Shown: positions 25,912-35,130, counted from the first letter of the stretch. The stretch is DNA of 64,000 bases from an uncultured Mediterraneibacter sp. (GCA_944381495.1 CALWLJ010000018.1:1-64000), one strand, 5' to 3'. Numbers and translations are program-made. The notes: a model not told the origin generated them from the letters alone.

Positions 25912-26110
25912 AAGACAGAGCTTCTCTCAGCACCTCGTCTATGATCATGGTGCCTCCCTCCCCCTGGATCTGACTGGGTACGGAGGAATCTGTTATCTTG
26001 GAATAGACCACTTCTCCAATCATCCCGGGATATTCCAGGATTGCCGTTCCTGCCCCGTGTTTCCCTGCGTACTCCTCTGCCCGCTCTCTCGACCTGGAAT
26101 ATACGTCCTT
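25904..26110 (-). pseudogene. Gfo/Idh/MocA-family oxidoreductase remnant
   Basis: About 68 codons read DVYSRSRERAEEYAGKHG and then, without a break, LEYPGMIGEVVYSKITDSS followed by PSQIQGEGGTMIIDEV. The first part matches the end of the NAD-binding domain of Gfo/Idh/MocA dehydrogenases. The second matches their C-terminal sheet, where the YSKI and IQGE...GTI pattern is typical. In intact proteins some 150 residues separate these parts, so an in-frame internal deletion has removed the middle, and the N-terminal Rossmann motif is also gone. It ends at a TAG within an inverted repeat. The piece is not functional. Confidence 0.65.
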
Positions 26111-26398
26111 CAGACAGAATCCAAAAACCCGGCTTACTCTTCATGTATATCCATTATAACAACTGTCGACACTTTTTCCCCATCATATGGTGGAAAAACC
26201 CGCGTTTTTCACAAAATATTCTTTTATCAACCATACTTTCTACTTTTTGCTTGACTTTCTCCAAACCTCCATGATAATATAATCCCCGCTGAGAAAATCC
26301 AGGTCTGCATTGGAAACGTACATTCTCCCGAATGAATAACGAACAACACGGTTTTCTTTTCACTGTATGAGTTTATATTCAATGAAGGAGGATTTTTT

Positions 26399-26911
26399 AT
26401 GCCCAAAACTAAATTTCAGGATGTTATTTTCACGATCATCATGGTCTTTGTCATGGTTTACGCCATGATCTGCTACAATATCGCGCTGAATATGGGAGGG
26501 ATGAACAACACTGTGTTCCTGTCAGCCTTCCATGAGCTGGTCATTATGGCTCCCGTTGCATTTATTCTTGACTTTTTCTTTGTTGGAAAGATGGCCAAAA
26601 GGACTGCTTTCAGACTGGTTGACTCGAGGAAGGAGAACCCGTTCCATCTGGTCCTCGCCATTTCCGCAGTATCTGTCATGTGGATGTGTCCGCTGATGAG
26701 CCTTGTCGCTGTACTGCTGTTTAAAGACGCAGGCGCCAACATTGTCTCTGTATGGCTTCAGACAGTTGCCATGAACTTCCCCATGGCGTTCTTCTGGCAG
26801 ATCTGCTACGCCGGACCATTCGTAAGATTTGTATTCCGGCTGATCTTCCGTGAGTCAGACAGCAAAGAACAGGAAGTTGAAAATCAGATGGAACAGGATG
26901 TCTGCATGTAA
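26399..26911 (+). CDS. DUF2798 family membrane protein
   Basis: This 170-residue integral membrane protein has four predicted helices (VIFTIIMVFVMVYAMICYNI; ELVIMAPVAFILDFFFVG; LVLAISAVSVMWMCPLMSLV; a last one around WLQTVAMNFPMAFFWQI). The pattern and the PVAFILDFF and NFPMAFFWQ segments match DUF2798 proteins, whose function is unknown. AAGGAGG lies eight bases before the ATG. It stands alone, with a terminator shared with the convergent membrane-protein gene. A possible promoter (TTGACT with GATAAT 16 bp later) lies about 120 bp upstream, leaving a long leader. Confidence 0.82.
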   Translation: MPKTKFQDVIFTIIMVFVMVYAMICYNIALNMGGMNNTVFLSAFHELVIMAPVAFILDFFFVGKMAKRTAFRLVDSRKENPFHLVLAISAVSVMWMCPLMSLVAVLLFKDAGANIVSVWLQTVAMNFPMAFFWQICYAGPFVRFVFRLIFRESDSKEQEVENQMEQDVCM

Positions 26912-26925
26912 AACATTCTGTCCTA

Positions 26926-26964
26926 AAAAGCTGCCGCAGTCAAAAAACTGCCGCAGCTTTTTAT
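26926..26964. terminator. Bidirectional terminator
   Basis: GCTGCCGCAGT (26930-26940) and ACTGCCGCAGC (26947-26957) pair with one central mismatch. AAAAA precedes and TTTTT follows, so it can stop both the DUF2798 gene and the convergent ArAE-type gene. Confidence 0.85.
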
Positions 26965-26978
26965 ATTTTTATATCTGA

Positions 26979-28052
26979 TTATTTTCTTACTTTTTTGATC
27001 CATTTTTCCAGCCTGGCTTCTCTTCTACGCTTCCCCTCCTTCTTATGGTTCCAGTATCGTTCCATCTGTTTGCCGTCCAGTCCTTCCACGAACCTCTTCT
27101 TGAAGATCAGGAACTCCTCCAGATCCATAAGGATATGATACAGCACCGCCCGCCCCTCAAACTCCTCACGGGTCGCCGGAAGAGGTTCCTCCTTCATCTC
27201 ACTGAAGATTTCTTCCAGTCTGCCGATCTGCTCATCCGGGAAATTAACCTCCACCACATAGGGCGCCAGATAAAGCATATATTCCGCTATGATCATGGCC
27301 TGCCGTGGCATTTCCCTGATTTTTTTGATCTCATAATGGAGGTTGTGGAGGATCCCCAGCTGTTTCATCCTCATCTCAAAGTAATCAATATAATATCCCG
27401 GATGAGAGTGGAACGTATTATCCTGATACTCACAGGCATCCCGGATATATACATCCAGATCACGCTCCAGCATCCGGATCTCTTCCCATACATTTACCTG
27501 CATGTCTTTACCTGCAAGATATGCGGCAAGACGCCCAAGTATCATTTGCAGACGGTTCTCCGTATCCCGCATACTGTTGATCAACCCGTTTTTCTGGTTT
27601 TTATAGTCATAGAACAGATTAAGGACAAGCGCAATGGTGATGCCGATTACAACAAGTAGAAGCTCATTTATGATAAAGCCATATCCGAAATTCTTTGTCA
27701 TTAGAAAATGGGTTCCTATTACAGAATTTACGGAGATGGTAGCCTGCCATCCCAGCGCATGACAGACCGTCATGACCACAAACATAAAGATACCGTAGGC
27801 AACCCACTCACTCTTCAGCTGCCCGATCGTAAGACATGCCAGCAACACAGTAAAAAAGAAGGAAATCAGCCTGTAGACAGACAGTTTCACCGTCTCCCAT
27901 TTTGTTGTCACAAGAGTAAGCAGCGCGATACTTCCCGCTGACGCAGCATACTCAAGCCCTATCCGCTCTGCGATATAGATTGCCACACTGCTCCCCACCG
28001 CAATCTTCACCGCCCGGAGCAGTATTTTCTTCCATTCTTTCTTTTTGTCCAC
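26979..28052 (-). CDS. Aromatic acid exporter (ArAE/FUSC)-family membrane protein
   Basis: The 357-residue product has an N-terminal half with about six helices. It begins at LRAVKIAVGSSVAIYIAERI and includes the characteristic ATISVNSVIGTHFLMTKNFG and INELLLVVIGITIALVLNL. A cytoplasmic, largely helical C-terminal domain follows, with a very basic tail (KKEGKRRREARLEKWIKK). This matches the ArAE/DUF939 group of FUSC-like proteins, thought to export aromatic acids or similar compounds; the substrate is unknown. I place the start at a GTG (28052) because GGGAGG lies five bases upstream and the signature begins right after. A longer open frame to 28190 lacks a ribosome site. Confidence 0.8.
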   Translation of the reverse strand: MDKKKEWKKILLRAVKIAVGSSVAIYIAERIGLEYAASAGSIALLTLVTTKWETVKLSVYRLISFFFTVLLACLTIGQLKSEWVAYGIFMFVVMTVCHALGWQATISVNSVIGTHFLMTKNFGYGFIINELLLVVIGITIALVLNLFYDYKNQKNGLINSMRDTENRLQMILGRLAAYLAGKDMQVNVWEEIRMLERDLDVYIRDACEYQDNTFHSHPGYYIDYFEMRMKQLGILHNLHYEIKKIREMPRQAMIIAEYMLYLAPYVVEVNFPDEQIGRLEEIFSEMKEEPLPATREEFEGRAVLYHILMDLEEFLIFKKRFVEGLDGKQMERYWNHKKEGKRRREARLEKWIKKVRK

Positions 28053-28251
28053 GTCATCCTCCCTTTCCTTGATAAATGTCCGATTCATCTGATAAATTAA
28101 GTATACCTTTTCCCGTTTTTCTTTACAATCCGAAATACAGAAAAGATGAAGTAAACGAATTGTCAGTTGAAATGAAATAGACTGCTCCAAAGAAGATAAG
28201 ACTTCAGATTTGTTTTCTCAATCATACAACTGGCTTTTCTTTTTTTCAAGA

Positions 28252-29691
28252 TTATATGTTCCCAAGCTGCTCCCGGATTGCAAGTATCTTCCGCACTGTC
28301 GAATTCCTCGAAATGGTTCCGTGCAGAATTTCTGCATACCTCTGAGATTCTCTCTGCTTCGCTGTATACCGCTTTCTCTGCGGCTCATCGATCATGCCCT
28401 CTGTCCCGGTTGACACCGCGTTCACCAGCTCCTGTTCCCTGCGGTAATTTACCAGGTCAATCACTTTTTCCCGTCCATAGTTTCGGATAAAGCATCTCAG
28501 CCTGCACATTCTGTCAGATCCCGTCTCGCTCCATCCCATGGGCCGTGAACTCATTCGCTCTGAGTAAACGCTGCTTACATGTCCTTCCGCGCTGCAGCCC
28601 AGCACATGCTTATCATGGAATGCGCACTGGATATACTTCCAGTTTTCCTCTAAATAGCTCCGGCATTTTTCTGTAGCTTTCTCGCTCCCTTCATAGCGGT
28701 TCCGGATCCGTGTCAGCAGTTTTTTTGCCGCCAGAAGTTTATTCTTGTAGATATATTTATAAAATCGCCCCTTTGTAATGGCTTGTTTATCCCCTGTACA
28801 TCGCGCAACCCGGCTGATGTATTTCATCAGATGGAATCGGTCTGCCACAAGCCTGCTCTTCCCCACACAGTTCTCGGATGCACGGATCCAACTGCCACCA
28901 TCACTGTTAATATAAACACATTTCAATACATCCTGATCATAGTGTTCCTGGATATAAGTATCTACTTTTTCCCACAGCACTGCATTCTGATCCGATCCCA
29001 CATAAAGACCTCCAAAGTAGAACGGTGAGATCAGTTTTCTCCGGCCCTTGCACACCTCTTCTTTTCCTTCAAAAAGATAGACCAGTTTACCGATAAAACC
29101 GCCCTGTTCTTTTTCGCATTTCTGACGGTGGATATGATCCTCATCCGCTTCGATATAAAGGTATTCACAGGCTTTCTTTTTCTTTGGAGGTTCTTCCATC
29201 TCCGGAAGCTCTTTTTCGATGGAATGCACCTTGTTCATTACAGTCGTTTTTGTGATTGTCTGTCCGTTTATCTTTATCGCTTCCGCTGCATGCTGGTAGG
29301 AATGTACTTCCGCTTCATTCAACACTTTTGCTTCTGCTGAAGGCGTAAATCTTTCTCGATCCGGAAGCCGGATCAACTCATCCAACAGGCATCTGCACCT
29401 TCCGTCCTGATTCTTATATAAAGTGTGCGTGAATGTAATATCTCCTACACTGGAGATCAGTGTTCTCTTCCTGCTTCTCTGAACGGTATAACTTCCTTTA
29501 CGTCATCCGCTTTCACGGATCAGTATGTCTGCATTGCTTAAGGCCAGTCCAATGAAATCCGCTGCCATCTGATTCGTCAGTCCACGCACAGACTCCTCAA
29601 ACATTGAGAAGGTATCCAGGTGTTTCAAGAACTCCTCCTCGGCATCCAACAATCCACTGACAAGAGCTTTAATTAATGTTATAATATCCAT
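28252..29691 (-). pseudogene. ISLre2-family transposase with in-frame UGA
   Basis: The frame encodes an ISLre2/UPF0236-type transposase of about 479 codons. The N-terminal 62 residues (MDIITLIKALVSGLLDAEEE onward) end at a TGA (29503-29505). Translation then continues in the same frame with RKGSYTVQRSRKRTLISSVG and runs through ITKTTVMNKVHSIEKELP, YLYIEADEDHIH and KCVYINSDGGSWI to a normal end. The acidic residues of the DDE-like core (EADEDH, NSDGG) are intact. A Trp codon probably stood at the stop, since TGG to TGA is one change. Initiation downstream, for example at 29385, would omit the N-terminal domain, so the copy is likely inactive. Confidence 0.82.
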
Positions 29692-29760
29692 GAGTATTGG
29701 TACTCCTTTCGGTTTTTGTTTTTTTGGTCGAAATCATTATACCTCAAGGGACCAATACTC
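29692..29760 (-). promoter_or_regulatory. Inverted repeat enclosing the transposase leader and ribosome site
   Basis: GAGTATTGGT (29692-29701) and ACCAATACTC (29751-29760) are perfect complements. On the minus strand one arm sits between the ribosome site (AAAGGAG) and the transposase ATG, so folding of a read-through transcript would hide the start. Such hairpins limit transposase synthesis in other insertion sequences. Confidence 0.5.
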
Positions 29761-29836
29761 TTTTCATTTATTTTTTATCAACTGACTATTTCTTTACTCC
29801 GACTCTCTCTGAACCTTTGTTTTTCCCCTGCAAGTC

Positions 29837-29865
29837 TCGACAAACTGCCCATGCTGTATTATAAT
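29837..29865 (+). promoter_or_regulatory. Promoter of the DAHP synthase gene
   Basis: TCGACA (29837-29842) and TATAAT (29860-29865) are separated by 17 bp and lie about 110 bp before the start codon. Confidence 0.6.
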
Positions 29866-29879
29866 TTGTCCGGTATGGA

Positions 29880-29925
29880 TCTTCCCGGCCCACAGATTGC
29901 ATCCTGTGCCGCACTTCCGGGAAGA
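29880..29925 (+). promoter_or_regulatory. Nested stem-loop in the DAHP synthase leader
   Basis: TCTTCCCGG (29880-29888) pairs with CCGGGAAGA (29917-29925). Inside, CACAG (29891-29895) pairs with CTGTG (29904-29908). It lies in the transcribed leader and could affect expression. I see no T-box or known riboswitch motif. Confidence 0.5.
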
Positions 29926-29974
29926 CCAGGCGAAAACCAGCCAAAAATCTAAAGAAATACAGAGGGAAAATACA

Positions 29975-31006
29975 ATGAGTTTTACATTTATCAAACAGCT
30001 TCCTTCTCCGGACGAAGTAAAAAGCCTGGAGCCCATGTCCGAAGAAATGAAACAGATCAAAGCCGGACGCGACCGCCTCATTCAGGATGTGATCACCGGA
30101 GCGTCCGATAAGTTCCTGGTTATCATCGGCCCCTGCTCCGCAGATAACGAAGACGCCGTATGTGAATATACAAACCGTCTGGCCAAAGTACAGGAGAAAG
30201 TACAGGACCGTCTTGTACTTGTGCCCCGCATCTATACCAACAAGCCCCGCACTACCGGCGAAGGCTACAAAGGGATGCTGCATCAGCCGGATCCGGAGGC
30301 CAAGCCTGATATTCTGGCCGGCATCCTGGCGATCCGCCACATGCATATCCGCTCCATCGCGGAGACCGGACTGACTGCCGCAGACGAGATGCTCTATCCG
30401 GACAACTGGCATTATCTCTCCGATATTCTCTCCTACGTGGCCATCGGTGCCCGCTCCGTTGAGAACCAGGAACACCGTCTGATGGTCAGCGGACTGGATA
30501 TTCCTGCCGGCATGAAAAATCCCACTAGCGGAGACTTCTCAGTCATGCTGAACTCAGTTGTTGCCGCACAGTGCGGACATGACTTTATATCCAGAGGATG
30601 GGAAGTTCGCACGGAAGGCAACCCGCTCACCCATACGATCCTGCGGGGCGCTGTAAACAAACACGGAAATACCATTCCAAACTATCATTATGAAGATATT
30701 CAGCTGCTTCTGGAGAAATACGAAGAAAGGAATCTGAAGAATCCTGCTGTGATCATCGATGCCAACCACTCCAACTCCGGCAAGAAGTTCAAACAGCAGA
30801 TCCGAATCGTAAAAGAGATCCTTCACAGCCGCCGGATCGACAACGATATCCGTAAACTGGTCAAGGGCGTTATGATCGAGAGCTACCTTGTAGAAGGAAA
30901 TCAGCCCATCGGACCGAATCACGTATACGGCAAGTCCATCACTGATCCGTGCCTTGGCTGGGAAGATACAGAGAAACTTCTGTACACCATAGCTGAATCC
31001 TGCTGA
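29975..31006 (+). CDS. 3-deoxy-7-phosphoheptulonate (DAHP) synthase, type I
   Basis: DAHP synthase condenses phosphoenolpyruvate with erythrose 4-phosphate, the first step of the shikimate pathway to aromatic amino acids. The 343-residue protein has the type I-alpha pattern of AroF/AroG/AroH. Visible motifs are VIIGPCSADN (metal-ligand Cys), LVPRIYTNKPRTTGEGYKG (PEP-binding Arg and Lys), GARSVENQEHR, IPAGMKNPTSGD and DANHSNSGK (metal-ligand His and Asp region). I chose ATG 29975, where the family homology begins, though its ribosome site (GAGGG) is modest. A leader of about 110 bases with a nested hairpin suggests post-initiation control. Which amino acid inhibits the enzyme cannot be told from sequence by eye. 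Confidence 0.95.
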   Translation: MSFTFIKQLPSPDEVKSLEPMSEEMKQIKAGRDRLIQDVITGASDKFLVIIGPCSADNEDAVCEYTNRLAKVQEKVQDRLVLVPRIYTNKPRTTGEGYKGMLHQPDPEAKPDILAGILAIRHMHIRSIAETGLTAADEMLYPDNWHYLSDILSYVAIGARSVENQEHRLMVSGLDIPAGMKNPTSGDFSVMLNSVVAAQCGHDFISRGWEVRTEGNPLTHTILRGAVNKHGNTIPNYHYEDIQLLLEKYEERNLKNPAVIIDANHSNSGKKFKQQIRIVKEILHSRRIDNDIRKLVKGVMIESYLVEGNQPIGPNHVYGKSITDPCLGWEDTEKLLYTIAESC

Positions 31007-31016
31007 TATTATTCAA

Positions 31017-31054
31017 GCCCCGTCTCCCGCAGCAAGGTCTGCAGGAGACGGGGC
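31017..31054 (+). terminator. Hairpin after DAHP synthase
   Basis: GCCCCGTCTCC (31017-31027) pairs perfectly with GGAGACGGGGC (31044-31054), with further GCAG/CTGC pairing in the loop, followed by GTCTTTC. The T run is short but the stem is strong. Confidence 0.7.
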
Positions 31055-31111
31055 GTCTTTCAGCAATACATATAATCTCTGGACACAGCACACAGAAAAG
31101 GAGGGATACAT

Positions 31112-31450
31112 ATGGCAGAACAGACAGAGAAGAAAAAAGTTCTTCCGGCCTGTCCGGTAGAGACCACCCTTTCACTGATCGGCGACAAGTGGAAAGTCCT
31201 GATCCTCCGTGATCTGCTTCCCGGCACCAAACGATTCGGGGAACTGAAGAAATCCATCGGCGGCGTCTCCCAGAAGGTGCTGACCGCTCAGCTGAGGGAT
31301 ATGGAGGAAAACGGCCTTGTCAGCCGTAAAGTCTACCCGGAAGTCCCGCCCCGGGTGGAATATTCCCTGACCGAACTGGGACGGAGCCTGAAGCCTATCC
31401 TGGATGCCATGCAGGACTGGGGGAATGAATATAAGTCAAAATTTTCCTAA
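31112..31450 (+). CDS. HxlR-family transcriptional regulator
   Basis: This 112-residue winged-helix protein shows the HxlR signature: [20 protein letters not shown] at the N-terminus with the conserved Cys, then [20 protein letters not shown] and the wing [15 protein letters not shown]. Members often respond to electrophiles or redox stress through the N-terminal Cys, and often control a nearby oxidoreductase or transporter. AAAAGGAGGG lies about seven bases before the ATG. It stands between the aroF-like gene and the convergent azlD, overlapping the end of the latter by four bases; its target is unknown. Confidence 0.92.
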   Translation: MAEQTEKKKVLPACPVETTLSLIGDKWKVLILRDLLPGTKRFGELKKSIGGVSQKVLTAQLRDMEENGLVSRKVYPEVPPRVEYSLTELGRSLKPILDAMQDWGNEYKSKFS

Positions 31451-31773
31451 AACACAAGCTGTACCAGCAGCATATAACACACAGTCCCGCCAGCTATGGA
31501 CAGCAGCATCTGCCTCTTCCACACATGAAGCACAACGACCACCAGGATCGCGATCATCTCCGGGATCCCGTGGCTCCCTGTGAATACACTGACATTTCTC
31601 AGGCAGTAGATGACAAGCAGCCCGAATACCGCTGCCGGAAGCACCTTGCCCAGATACTGTATATACCTGGGAGTAGGCTTTCCCGCCGGAAATATAAGGA
31701 AAGGCAAGAAACGGGTGACCGCCGTCCCCAGGACGACCATGGCCACTGTAATGATCTGTTCTGTCACTGTCAT
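31447..31773 (-). CDS. azlD: AzlD-family branched-chain amino acid transport protein
   Basis: AzlD is the small partner of the AzlCD branched-chain amino acid exporter. The 108-residue protein has three to four hydrophobic helices, with the typical [15 protein letters not shown] and [20 protein letters not shown]. The start at 31773 overlaps the azlC stop by four bases (ATGA), indicating translational coupling. The longer open frame upstream is an artefact inside azlC. Confidence 0.88.
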   Translation of the reverse strand: MTVTEQIITVAMVVLGTAVTRFLPFLIFPAGKPTPRYIQYLGKVLPAAVFGLLVIYCLRNVSVFTGSHGIPEMIAILVVVVLHVWKRQMLLSIAGGTVCYMLLVQLVF

Positions 31774-32501
31774 TCTGCATCTCCTCCTTTCTCCAGAGGC
31801 TGTCTCAGAAGCGACAGCACCACAAGGATCGCCAGCATGGCGGGGATGATAAAGCTGTCCGCTCCGAAGACGATCAGGCAGATCAGAGAGAGCCCCAGCC
31901 CCAGCAGAGAGCTTGTATGATCCTTCTCCTTCAGCCACTGCTCCAGGAATATGACTACGAACATGGCTGTCATAACGAAATCCAGCCCCTCTGTATTGAA
32001 ATGGATCAGCGATCCAAAGATCCCGCCCAGTGTAGCTCCCGAGAACCAGTATATATGGTTCAGCAGGGTCACAAAGAACATGAACCAGCCCTTGTCCACG
32101 TCCTCCGGGATCGTGGCGGTATAATTGATGGAAAATGTCTCATCACACATTCCGAAGATCAGATAGATCCGTTTCCATCCCAGTCCCCGGAATTTATCCA
32201 GCATAGAGATCCCATAGAACAGATGCCTTGCATTGATCATCAGTGTCATGGCAAATGCCTGCAGCGGATGAAATGCCCCCAGAAGCATGTCCACGGTCAG
32301 AAACTCTATGGAACCGGCAAATATTGTAATGCTCATCAGCATGGGATACCAGAAGCCAAAACCTGACACATTCATGTAGATGCCATATGTGATCCCCAGA
32401 AACCAGAAGCCGGCGAAGATCGGTATGGTGTATGGAAATGCAGCGGTAAATGCGCGTTTCAGCATGGTTGATCTAGTCTTCATATTGCTTTTACTGTTCA
32501 T
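31770..32501 (-). CDS. azlC: AzlC-family branched-chain amino acid permease
   Basis: This 243-residue membrane protein has the AzlC pattern: [20 protein letters not shown] at the first helix, [18 protein letters not shown] and [16 protein letters not shown]. With AzlD it forms an exporter of branched-chain amino acids and analogues. A modest ribosome site (AAGGGA) precedes the ATG. The region upstream (32502-32857) holds no gene but contains a large palindromic element, so any promoter control probably lies there. Confidence 0.92.
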   Translation of the reverse strand: MNSKSNMKTRSTMLKRAFTAAFPYTIPIFAGFWFLGITYGIYMNVSGFGFWYPMLMSITIFAGSIEFLTVDMLLGAFHPLQAFAMTLMINARHLFYGISMLDKFRGLGWKRIYLIFGMCDETFSINYTATIPEDVDKGWFMFFVTLLNHIYWFSGATLGGIFGSLIHFNTEGLDFVMTAMFVVIFLEQWLKEKDHTSSLLGLGLSLICLIVFGADSFIIPAMLAILVVLSLLRQPLEKGGDAE

Positions 32502-32519
32502 TTGTTCCCTTCGGTCCGC

Positions 32520-32649
32520 AATGAAGCTGTGCTGCCCCGGCGGCCGCGCTTTCGCTCAGAGTGGAGCGCAGCGGACACATAAGTCCGCAAAGAACGCGGC
32601 CTAAGTGCCGGCGCTCCACTACGGGCTTTCGTGGCAGCACAGCTTCATT
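32520..32649. repeat. 130-bp palindromic element with nested and crossing stems
   Basis: A 17-bp perfect terminal inverted repeat (32520-32536, AATGAAGCTGTGCTGCC, and 32633-32649) encloses further stems: AGTGGAGCGC (32560-32569) with GCGCTCCACT (32611-32620), and GCGGAC (32571-32576) with GTCCGC (32583-32588). GGCCGCG (32542-32548) with CGCGGCC (32595-32601) would cross the second stem as a pseudoknot or alternative fold. It contains no open frame and could be a MITE-like element or a structured RNA. Confidence 0.65.
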
Positions 32650-32857
32650 ACTGGATACTGAGACAGCCTGAACAGACTCTCCTCCTTTTCCAGTACGCAC
32701 TGTATTGGATAATATCATTTTGGCTGAAGATATTCAACATCAGATCAGCTGATTTCTATTTCACTGTTTCTTAGTGAGTAAATCTGGAAACCTTATTAAT
32801 ACTCAATCCTGAAATAATCCAGATATGCCTTATATCTGTCCTGTGCCGTCAGGAATC

Positions 32858-33823
32858 TTACTTTCTTCTCAGCCATCCGTCCGGCAGTTCCGTAAGCGGC
32901 TTCGGGAATACCGCCAGCTGTCCTGTTTTTCTGAACACCTCTGCCTGATTCTCATCTACTTTACCATCCGGATCCGGGGACAGGTTCAGCATAAAGTTAA
33001 TATTCATCGGAAAGTACTTCTCCATCTTGGCTGCCGCCCACTCGGCTCCTGCAAGTTCCGCATGGGGGTCTGTTTTCCTCCAGAACCATGTATCTGTAAA
33101 CTTATTGCAGCTCAGTCCCGGCCCGTAGAACTGCTGCTCCACTTCCTGTCCTGCCGAATTTTCGAAAAGTACGATATCTGTACCGTGCAGATCATCCGTA
33201 CAGCCGATATTCATAAACAGACAGTCCGGCTGAAGGGATTTCACCAGCTGATCCAGCTCCTCAAATGGGAGCATCTCATAGGTCGGGCCGCCCCAGGGCG
33301 AGTTCCAGCCGTCGGCGATCAGGAAGGGGATCTCACCGTAGTTTGTCAGGAGTTCTCTGATCTCCCCTTTGATGATCTCTTTCTGTTCTTCCGTACAGGA
33401 TCTGTGCCCGATCCCGGCTGTCAGATCCAGAATAGAGAAGTACAGTCCGGCCTTGATTCCTTCCTCCCGGAACGCGCTTAAAAACTCTGCCACAACATCG
33501 GTTTTGCAGGCTGCGTTTTTCACAGAATGCTCTGAGTACGCCGTAGGCCACAGAGCGAATCCTTCATGATGCTTCGTTGTCAGCGCGGCGAATCTGCATC
33601 CTGCACTTTTTGCTATCTGCGCCCACTGTCTGCAGTCCAGGCCGCGCGGATTCCAGTCCTTCTCTGCAAAGGGGAAACGCCGGGGATCGTCTGTATTCTC
33701 ATACTCCCATTCCCAGTCCTTCATGCTGCCTTCCTGGAACTGCACTGTAGCGCTGTTAAAATGGATAAAAGTCCCTAATCTGAGATTAATAAAATCCATC
33801 TGATTTTTCTGAAGCCTGTCCAT
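32858..33823 (-). CDS. GH29-type alpha-L-fucosidase
   Basis: The 321-residue protein is a glycoside hydrolase family 29-like alpha-L-fucosidase. It contains LGTFIHFNSATV near the start, the barrel motif FAALTTKHHEGFALWPT with the conserved His pair, and IPFLIADGWNSPWGG, where the Asp aligns with the family nucleophile. It has no signal peptide, so it acts in the cytoplasm on imported oligosaccharides. It is the last gene of the minus-strand glycan operon. A fucosidase fits core- or antenna-fucosylated N-glycan fragments. It is shorter than many family members because it lacks C-terminal beta-sandwich domains. Confidence 0.85.
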   Translation of the reverse strand: MDRLQKNQMDFINLRLGTFIHFNSATVQFQEGSMKDWEWEYENTDDPRRFPFAEKDWNPRGLDCRQWAQIAKSAGCRFAALTTKHHEGFALWPTAYSEHSVKNAACKTDVVAEFLSAFREEGIKAGLYFSILDLTAGIGHRSCTEEQKEIIKGEIRELLTNYGEIPFLIADGWNSPWGGPTYEMLPFEELDQLVKSLQPDCLFMNIGCTDDLHGTDIVLFENSAGQEVEQQFYGPGLSCNKFTDTWFWRKTDPHAELAGAEWAAAKMEKYFPMNINFMLNLSPDPDGKVDENQAEVFRKTGQLAVFPKPLTELPDGWLRRK

Positions 33824-33840
33824 AACCTTTTCCTTCCTCT

Positions 33841-35130
33841 CTATCTTTCCACCTCATACCCACAGTACTGCATTACAAGCTCGCAGAACATGGCATTAGC
33901 CCAGGAGAACCATTCTCTCGTATATTTCGCCGGATCATCCACATGGAATCCTTCATGCATCAGTCCTTTTCCCCCGTCTGTGGCGATCATGCGGCGGATG
34001 ATCTCATGTTTTTTCTCCTTTGTATCTGCAGTAAGTCCTTCGATAGCCATGGAGATATGCCAGATATAGCGGACCGGCGTGTGGGGACTTCCGATTCCCG
34101 CTGCCTTTGTTCCGCTGTAGTAATAGGGATTTCTCTCACTTAGGATCAACTCTCTGGTATTCGCCTCCAGCTCCGGTCGTTCCGGCTTATACCCCAGATA
34201 GGACATGGCGAGCAGGCTGGGGACATTGGCGTCGTCCATCAGGTTGAACTGCCCGTATCCGTCCACTTCATAGGCATATACATCACCGATGCCCTCTACT
34301 TTTGTGACTCCGAACTCTTCGATTCCCTTTCTCACAACAGCAGCCATGTCAGCGGCTTTCTTCCCGATTTCTTTTAATCCCGGGACGATTTCAGAGATCT
34401 CATGGAGATATTCCAGGATCACTACAGCGAACATATTGGAGGGGATCAGGTAACCATATGTACATGCGTCATCGCTGGGGCGGAATCCTGACCAGATCAG
34501 GCCGGTCCCGGACTTCACCAGAGCTCCCATCCCATCTCTGGACAGGGTATCTGTATAGAAGCTGTTTCTCCGGATGAACCGGTAGGCCGAGCGCTCCTCA
34601 TGATACATCTCTGTCTCAAATACATTCAGGATCCTTTCCGCGCCCTGGATAAATCCGTCGTCAAACTGCTCGGTCCTCCCTGTATTTTTCCAGAGCAGGT
34701 ACGCCAGCTGGACCGGATAGCAGAGAGAGTCGATCTCATATTTTCTCTCCCAGATCCAGGGGCCCATATCTGTCTCATCTTTCTCCCAGCAGTTCCCGTT
34801 GGGCGCCTCGTTGAACGCATTTGCATAGGGATCGATATTGATGCAGGAGAACTGTCTCCTGACCAGCCCCGCGATCAGATCTGCAATCTCCCCATCCTCC
34901 TTCGCGGGGATCAGATATGGCCTGAGCTGAGCTACAGAATCTCTCAGCCACATGGCCGGTATATCTCCCGTGATCACATACGTACTTCCATCATCCATAG
35001 GCTTTACCGTCGTATCCAGTGTATTTGTATAGCATCTCTCAAATGTTTCCGCCACCTCGGGCTCATTCCGGAATACCTCTCTGACTTTATCCAGAATTCT
35101 TTCGATTGATTCAGGCTGCGTCTTTTTCAT
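33841..35130 (-). CDS. GH125 exo-alpha-1,6-mannosidase
   Basis: This 429-residue protein matches glycoside hydrolase family 125 (formerly DUF1237), metal-independent exo-alpha-1,6-mannosidases. Typical motifs are [18 protein letters not shown] near residue 57, [53 protein letters not shown] and the C-terminal [12 protein letters not shown]. It lacks a signal peptide and so would act on imported mannosides, removing the alpha-1,6-linked mannose left after other mannosidases. It lies between GH29 and GH3 in the glycan operon; AAGGA precedes the ATG. Confidence 0.93.
   Translation of the reverse strand: MKKTQPESIERILDKVREVFRNEPEVAETFERCYTNTLDTTVKPMDDGSTYVITGDIPAMWLRDSVAQLRPYLIPAKEDGEIADLIAGLVRRQFSCINIDPYANAFNEAPNGNCWEKDETDMGPWIWERKYEIDSLCYPVQLAYLLWKNTGRTEQFDDGFIQGAERILNVFETEMYHEERSAYRFIRRNSFYTDTLSRDGMGALVKSGTGLIWSGFRPSDDACTYGYLIPSNMFAVVILEYLHEISEIVPGLKEIGKKAADMAAVVRKGIEEFGVTKVEGIGDVYAYEVDGYGQFNLMDDANVPSLLAMSYLGYKPERPELEANTRELILSERNPYYYSGTKAAGIGSPHTPVRYIWHISMAIEGLTADTKEKKHEIIRRMIATDGGKGLMHEGFHVDDPAKYTREWFSWANAMFCELVMQYCGYEVER

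Larger units (their letters stand above)
28200..29765 (-). mobile_element. ISLre2-like insertion sequence (ends not defined)
   Basis: The element contains the interrupted transposase and an upstream leader with an inverted repeat. I could not identify matching terminal inverted repeats or a target duplication, so the limits are approximate. It separates an ArAE-type gene from the DAHP synthase gene. Confidence 0.55.

Noticed and set aside
29503-29505. UGA as selenocysteine in the transposase
   Set aside because: No selenocysteine insertion element is apparent and a Trp-to-stop change explains it.
28180-29765. Exact ends and target duplication of the ISLre2 element
   Set aside because: I compared flanks but found no convincing matching terminal repeats, so only approximate limits are given.
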